Source: Armadillidium nasatum
Taxonomy: Eukaryota > Arthropoda > Malacostraca > Isopoda > Armadillidiidae
Assembly: GCA_009176605.1 (NCBI GenBank)
Contig: SEYY01018719.1
Coordinates: 1-20,000 of the forward strand
Reading direction: 5' to 3'
Length of the DNA stretch: 20,000 nt
Under the pieces are notes generated by a model that had not been told where the DNA came from, did not search any database, and saw nothing but the letters and a program-made list of their open reading frames with translations. Within the stretch, counting starts at the first letter, position 1. The number at the start of each line of letters is the position of its first letter. Below are positions 9,473-20,000 of this stretch, one piece after another. A program made the position numbers and the translations under genes.

Positions 9473-10159
9473 CTGGTCACTATATGTTTTTGAGCAGAGT
9501 TTCGAAAACAGTTCTCAGCTTCAGAAGAGATAATGTATATCCGGTATTGATATTTTAGTCAATAACAAATATGGCTGAAGCCGTGTCTGTGTGTGTGTGA
9601 GTCAAGCAAAACCGGCTTTTTATCGGCTGTTGAATGCTTGTTAGCACACAAATGTATATACAGACAATTTTAATGTAATTGTTTGGAGAAAGTTTGTAAG
9701 AGAAGAAAAGATTGTACACTGTATTTCGTGCTTCCTTTTATACAGATATTACATTCAACAAGCACGATGGTGCTTCTCTAGGAAACAAACACTTTTCGAT
9801 TCTTTCGTTAAATCTTACGCAAAGAACAAGTATCAACAAATACATACAAACAAATGACAAAATGAATGTTATTGCTAACAGATCGTTATACATCTGTGAT
9901 AGACCAATTTTTCGCACAGAAATTCCTTCTTTTATGCTTTCATTCAGCTTGCATATAATCAAATCTTTATCAATTAGTTAATCAGATGGCCAAACAAATT
10001 GGTTGATTGAGTTGTTCTACCTGACTCTAATGGTTGGAATTGGAATATGATATCTATTAAAGAAAATTTATATACAAATTTTCTATAATCTTTCTACCTA
10101 GGGAAATTTGGTTTTTCACTTGGGAATAAAATGCAATATAGCACTATATGCTATCCTAC

Positions 10160-10162
<3 letters not shown>

Positions 10163-10212
<50 letters not shown>

Positions 10213-10246
10213 TTTTATAAATATTAACTTTACAATAGGGTCAACG

Positions 10247-10281
<35 letters not shown>
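10163..10281. repeat. Two (AT)n microsatellites
   Basis: AT runs at about 10163-10210 and 10247-10281 are separated by about 35 bases of unique sequence. Confidence 0.9.
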
Positions 10282-10887
10282 CGCCTTTGTTTATCTCTAT
10301 TTATAGTCACCTTCCACAAAGAACTGGGTTACACAATGGATTTTTGGGGTGAAGTCGGCCTCGTTCCTTCGCACAGTCACTGGGGGAATGAAAAGTCTCT
10401 TTGTAGACCTGGAACTTCTCTCAAGGAAGACGGTCTACGCGACTGAAGTTCTGGTAGTTTATCGACCCTGGATGACGCAATACCTCGACGTAGCTTCTTC
10501 CTCAGTGCGATCACATGCGACGGCGATTATCGGAACCTCTTCTTATGGCGAGTTCCGACCCTTCAACGTCAGGAATGTTTCTTATAACAAATTCCTGGGA
10601 CATCCGATTTTTGGAATTCTCTTCGATAACAAATTCCAAATTCCTTCTTCTTTCTTCACTTCGGGAAATGCGTTCGGCTATCTGGGGTTTCGGAGATGCT
10701 GGGCTCTTCTTTCTGACGACGACGTTTTTATTTATTTTCTAAAATTTTGTTATTTACTTCGCTACGCTATTTCTTCTATAATTTTAGCGTTTTAGCGGTT
10801 ATTTCTTTTTCTGTGGACTTCTCAGGCGTTTCTTCTTTGATTCTGCCTGTGTTTTTTCTGAATTGGCTTCTGAAAAATACTGAATCA

Positions 10888-10908
10888 GTCCCTGTTCGAA
10901 GGGCGCCA
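10888..10908 (-). other. Primer binding site, Lys-tRNA type
   Basis: Six bases inside the end of the 5' LTR, the minus strand reads TGGCGCCC (10908-10901) and continues with CGAACAGGGAC after a short insertion. The well-known Lys3 tRNA primer site of lentiviruses is TGGCGCCCGAACAGGGAC. The site here matches it with three extra bases. This position and match fix the orientation of the element and mark the right-hand repeat as its 5' LTR. Confidence 0.75.
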
Positions 10909-10914
10909 AATTAC

Positions 10915-15894
<4,980 letters not shown>

Positions 15895-16417
15895 GGATAT
15901 CGATGGGCCGATAGTAACCCTCATCCTTTTAAAGAATGCCGACATCAGCAAATATTTGCATGTTGTATGGGACAGATCATTGGTGATTACCTGATTGGAC
16001 AAAAGTATTTTCCAGAAGCATTAACCGGACGATCTTACGTGCATTCTTTGAAACATGAACAGCCGGAACTAATGGACGGCATTGAGCTAACCATTAGCCG
16101 CGATCTTTGGTTCATGCAAGATGATGCTTCACCAAATTTTAGTTTGGTTGCTGGACAGTATCTAGACATGGGAACGGGGGGTTGATGCAGGAAAACCAAT
16201 AGTATGATCATTTCGTTCTCTTGCTTGAAAATCAGTTAATTTTTCCTTTTTAGACCATTTTCGAAGTATTGTGTAAGCCACAACAGTTTCCACAGTAGAA
16301 GCTCTCCGAGGCCGCATAAACGAAAGCTTCAATGTTTTATGGAAACCACCCAGAATACTAGAACGTGTTCATCTGTCAATGGTACGACGAGTTGCTACAA
16401 AAGGAAACTATTTCTAA
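15895..16417 (+). pseudogene. Tc1/mariner-like DDE transposase fossil
   Basis: The plus strand reads RWADSNPHPFKECRHQQIF and GQIIGDYLIGQKYFPEAL, then LTGRSY, then DLWFMQDDASPNFSLVAGQYL. This matches the catalytic core style of IS630/Tc1/mariner-type transposases, which typically have an NVWxGIxGDxLIGP block and a W[FY]xHDGAPPHF block with the second catalytic Asp. The frame ends at TGA (16183-16185). After a shift, SFRSLA, a stop, KSVNFSFLDHFRSIV, a stop, and ATTVSTVEALRGRINESFNV follow to a TAA at 16415-16417. In the usual RSPDLNPLDFFLWG block the third catalytic Asp is replaced by Ala here. It is 5' truncated, frame-shifted, interrupted by stops and lacks a catalytic residue, so it is inactive. 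Confidence 0.75.
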
Positions 16418-16713
16418 CACCGCCTGTAATTAGGTAGCACAAGTTTATGCAGTAAACCCAGCCTCACCAACTATTTCAAATTACATTTCCCCCATCTTCG
16501 TATGTATTTTGCTTATGTAAGTGTTATTTGATATTTCTTTCGTCGTAGGCTATTCAAGTTGCAATTTGGGACATATTTTTGACTATTTACATTACAACAG
16601 TAATTACAAACTCTGTACTCTATGACATCCAAACATATAAACATTTGAACTACACATCCATATTATACATCCTTTGCAAGAAAATCTCTCCATAGCTACT
16701 ATCGACTAGTATA
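16418..16713. other. Spacer without recognised features
   Basis: Roughly 300 bases of moderately AT-rich sequence downstream of the transposase fossil. No gene, repeat or terminal inverted repeat was recognised. Confidence 0.4.
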
Positions 16714-17010
<297 letters not shown>

Positions 17011-17011
17011 T

Positions 17012-18247
17012 TTTTTTTTTTTTATTTCTCCTCTGGTGGGCAAAGGCCAAAGGCCTACCAATGTTCCACCAGAGTTGGGAGGAAAGTCGGAAACATGGTC
17101 AAATTAAAGGCCGACATGACCTGATACACGGCGTTTAAAGGTGCCTAAGTCATAGGAAGTTGGGAAAATAGATGAAGGAAGTGTGTTCCAGACTTTACCA
17201 GTAGAGTACATGTAAGATTGAGCATAGCGGTTAAGTCTGGGGTCAGAGAGTTGGACAGAGAAAGGATGAGACTGTGTAGAAAGTCGAGTCGCACGAGCCC
17301 TTCTTCAATGGAGAAGGTGAATGCGACGAGAGAGTTCAGGAAGAGCAGTGTTCATTGTAATAGCGATAAGTGTAGAGAGAGTGGCACAGCAATTCGACTT
17401 GCAGAAAGAGATTGAGAGAGTAAGTAAGAGCAAAAGAGGTTATAATAAGGCGAAAAGCTCTAGAGACACCACTTTTTCCAGGAAGAGCTGTGTGTGTGCA
17501 ACCACCCCAGATGTGTGACGCATACTCCATACAGGGGCGAACAACACCCCTATACAGAGCAAGCAACTGGAGGTGGTGAAGAAATATTGAAGGCGCCTCA
17601 GAACACCCAACCTCTTAGAAGCTTGTTAAGAAAGAGAGGTAATGTGATCTTTCCAAGAAAGATCACGAGAAAAAGAAACACCGAGAATATTAAGGAGAGA
17701 TGAAGGTTTTAGTTGCGTGTTTTCGAAGAAGATATCGTAGTTGTGTGGGAGATTGTGTCGAGTAGAGAGATGGAGGAATTGAGTTTTTGAGGCATTGAAA
17801 ACGACCATGTTTTCTTTGCCCCAATTGGAAATGAGAGATAGATCAGAGGTTAGTTGCTCCAAGGCCACCCGCCTTGCCTCTATTAACTGTTGCTGGGAGG
17901 GCGTCTTTCAAAATGAAAAGAGTAATGAAGGGTGGAGTCATCAGCATAGGAGTGGATAGGAGATGAAGTAATAGAAAGAAGGTCATTAATGAAAAGCAGA
18001 AAAAGTGTTGGGGATAGGACAGATCCTTGAGGAACACCACTATTAATAGATTTATAGGATGAACGGTGGCCGTCTACAACAGCTGCTATAGAACGACCGG
18101 AAAGGAAATCAGAGAGAAGGTCACAGAGAGAAGGATAGATTCCGAAAGAGGGAAGTTTGGAAATCAAAGCTTTGTGCCAGACTCTATCGAAAGCTTTCGA
18201 TATGTCCAGCGCCACAGCAAAAGATTCACCGAAATGCCGAAGAGGAA

Positions 18248-18248
<1 letters not shown>
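17012..18248 (-). pseudogene. 5'-truncated LINE ORF2 (jockey/CR1-like reverse transcriptase)
   Basis: The minus strand from 18248 reads HFGESFAVALDISKAFDRVW (with the first catalytic Asp), then ISKLPSFGI, LSDFLSGRSIAAVVDG, SGVPQGSVLSPTLFLLFIND and HSYADDSTLH (catalytic YADD). This block is open to 17883. After a shift, LISNWGKENMVVFNASKTQF and LGVSFSRDLSWKDHIT follow, then a stop after SLS, then LYRGVVRPCMEYASHIWGG (17566-17500), and 3' sequence in broken frames. The 3' end reads CACCAGAGGAGAAATAAA followed by an A run near 17020. This is a poly(A) signal and tail, and it fixes orientation and end. No endonuclease part is present: the 5' end stops at an AT array. The call is a dead copy of a non-LTR retrotransposon. 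The clade is a guess from motif style. Confidence 0.85.
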
Positions 18249-19491
<1,243 letters not shown>

Positions 19492-19600
19492 TTTTTATCT
19501 GATCAATTATAAGGGGAGAAATATGGAAGACACTATCTGATGTAGAATGTATTATGATTTTATTTATTGGCTGGGAGTTTTTCCTTTTTACTGCATTTCT

Positions 19601-19737
<137 letters not shown>

Positions 19738-19927
19738 GATAAAATAATAATGATTAATAAAAACTTAAAACTTACAAAGGTAATAAATACTACTACTAAT
19801 AATAATTATTATGAAAATAATACTAATGAAGAAGCATAATAATAATAGTTAATAGAAGACGATTGTAACAATAATAACAACAAGAATCAGGGTAATAGTA
19901 ATGATAACAACTAATAATAATAATGAC

Positions 19928-19989
<62 letters not shown>

Positions 19990-20000
19990 TTAATAATAAT
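19738..20000. repeat. Degenerate then pure (AAT)n sequence
   Basis: AAT-rich, imperfect sequence (19738-19910) precedes a pure AAT run that continues to the window end. Confidence 0.9.

Larger units (their letters stand above)
8748..10887 (-). other. Long untranslated leader of the LTR element
   Basis: About 2.1 kb separates the primer binding site from gag. It has no convincing minus-strand ORF. It holds an AT array (8991-9052), an AAT array (9277-9328), two further AT arrays (10163-10210 and 10247-10281), a TG/CA stretch (9100-9119), and a more GC-balanced part (10330-10880) that is purine-rich on the minus strand. Promoter-like sites occur at 8934-8969 and 9465-9472. In retroelements this zone usually carries the packaging signal. 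Confidence 0.55.

Noticed and set aside
10349..10795. A 148-codon plus-strand ORF
   Set aside because: Antisense to the element leader, unrecognisable, Phe/Ser/Leu-rich as expected from the complement of a purine-rich strand.

Overview
The window looks like intergenic, repeat-dominated DNA from an animal genome. It is AT-rich, holds very long (AT)n and (AAT)n arrays, and carries an LTR retroelement, two related LINE fragments and a dead mariner-type transposase. I see no bacterial-style gene order and no confident host gene. The style of the LINE and mariner remnants and the microsatellite density fit an invertebrate such as a mollusc, possibly a cephalopod. That is an inference, not a demonstrated assignment.

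Positions 618 to about 11918 hold one large LTR retroelement lying on the minus strand. Its LTRs (618 to about 1758 and 10915 to about 11918) are almost identical. Read 5'->3' on the minus strand, the order is: the 5' LTR with a CRE (TGACGTCA) next to a TATA box; a Lys-type primer binding site (10908-10888); a leader of about 2.1 kb; an intact gag-like ORF (8747-7434); a frame-shifted segment with a retropepsin-like motif (7478-6191); a repetitive acidic region with ENEHS-type repeats broken by frameshifts (about 6210-4678); a small intact coiled-coil ORF (4134-3697); about 1.9 kb of AT-rich sequence; and the 3' LTR. I find no reverse transcriptase, RNase H or integrase motif inside it. It therefore looks like a non-autonomous element with its own Gag, a protease relic and a repeat-rich protein of unknown function, mobilised in trans. 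This is the most interesting object in the window.

The element is bordered on both sides by (AT)n arrays, 500-619 on the left and 11919-12767 on the right. It probably inserted into an AT tract, which makes the target-site duplication unreadable. Downstream, 13018-14261 holds a decayed LINE ORF2 fragment on the plus strand, which has grown a (CCCTTAA)8 array. A mariner-like transposase fossil on the plus strand spans 15895-16417. A second related LINE fragment on the minus strand spans about 17012-18248, with clear RT motifs and an A-rich 3' end. The rest (1-499, 14384-15894, 18375-20000) is microsatellite and AT-rich sequence without recognisable genes.

Nothing here works as a host pathway. 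The only functional logic is that of the LTR element (promoter, priming, Gag) plus dead remnants of LINE and DNA transposons.
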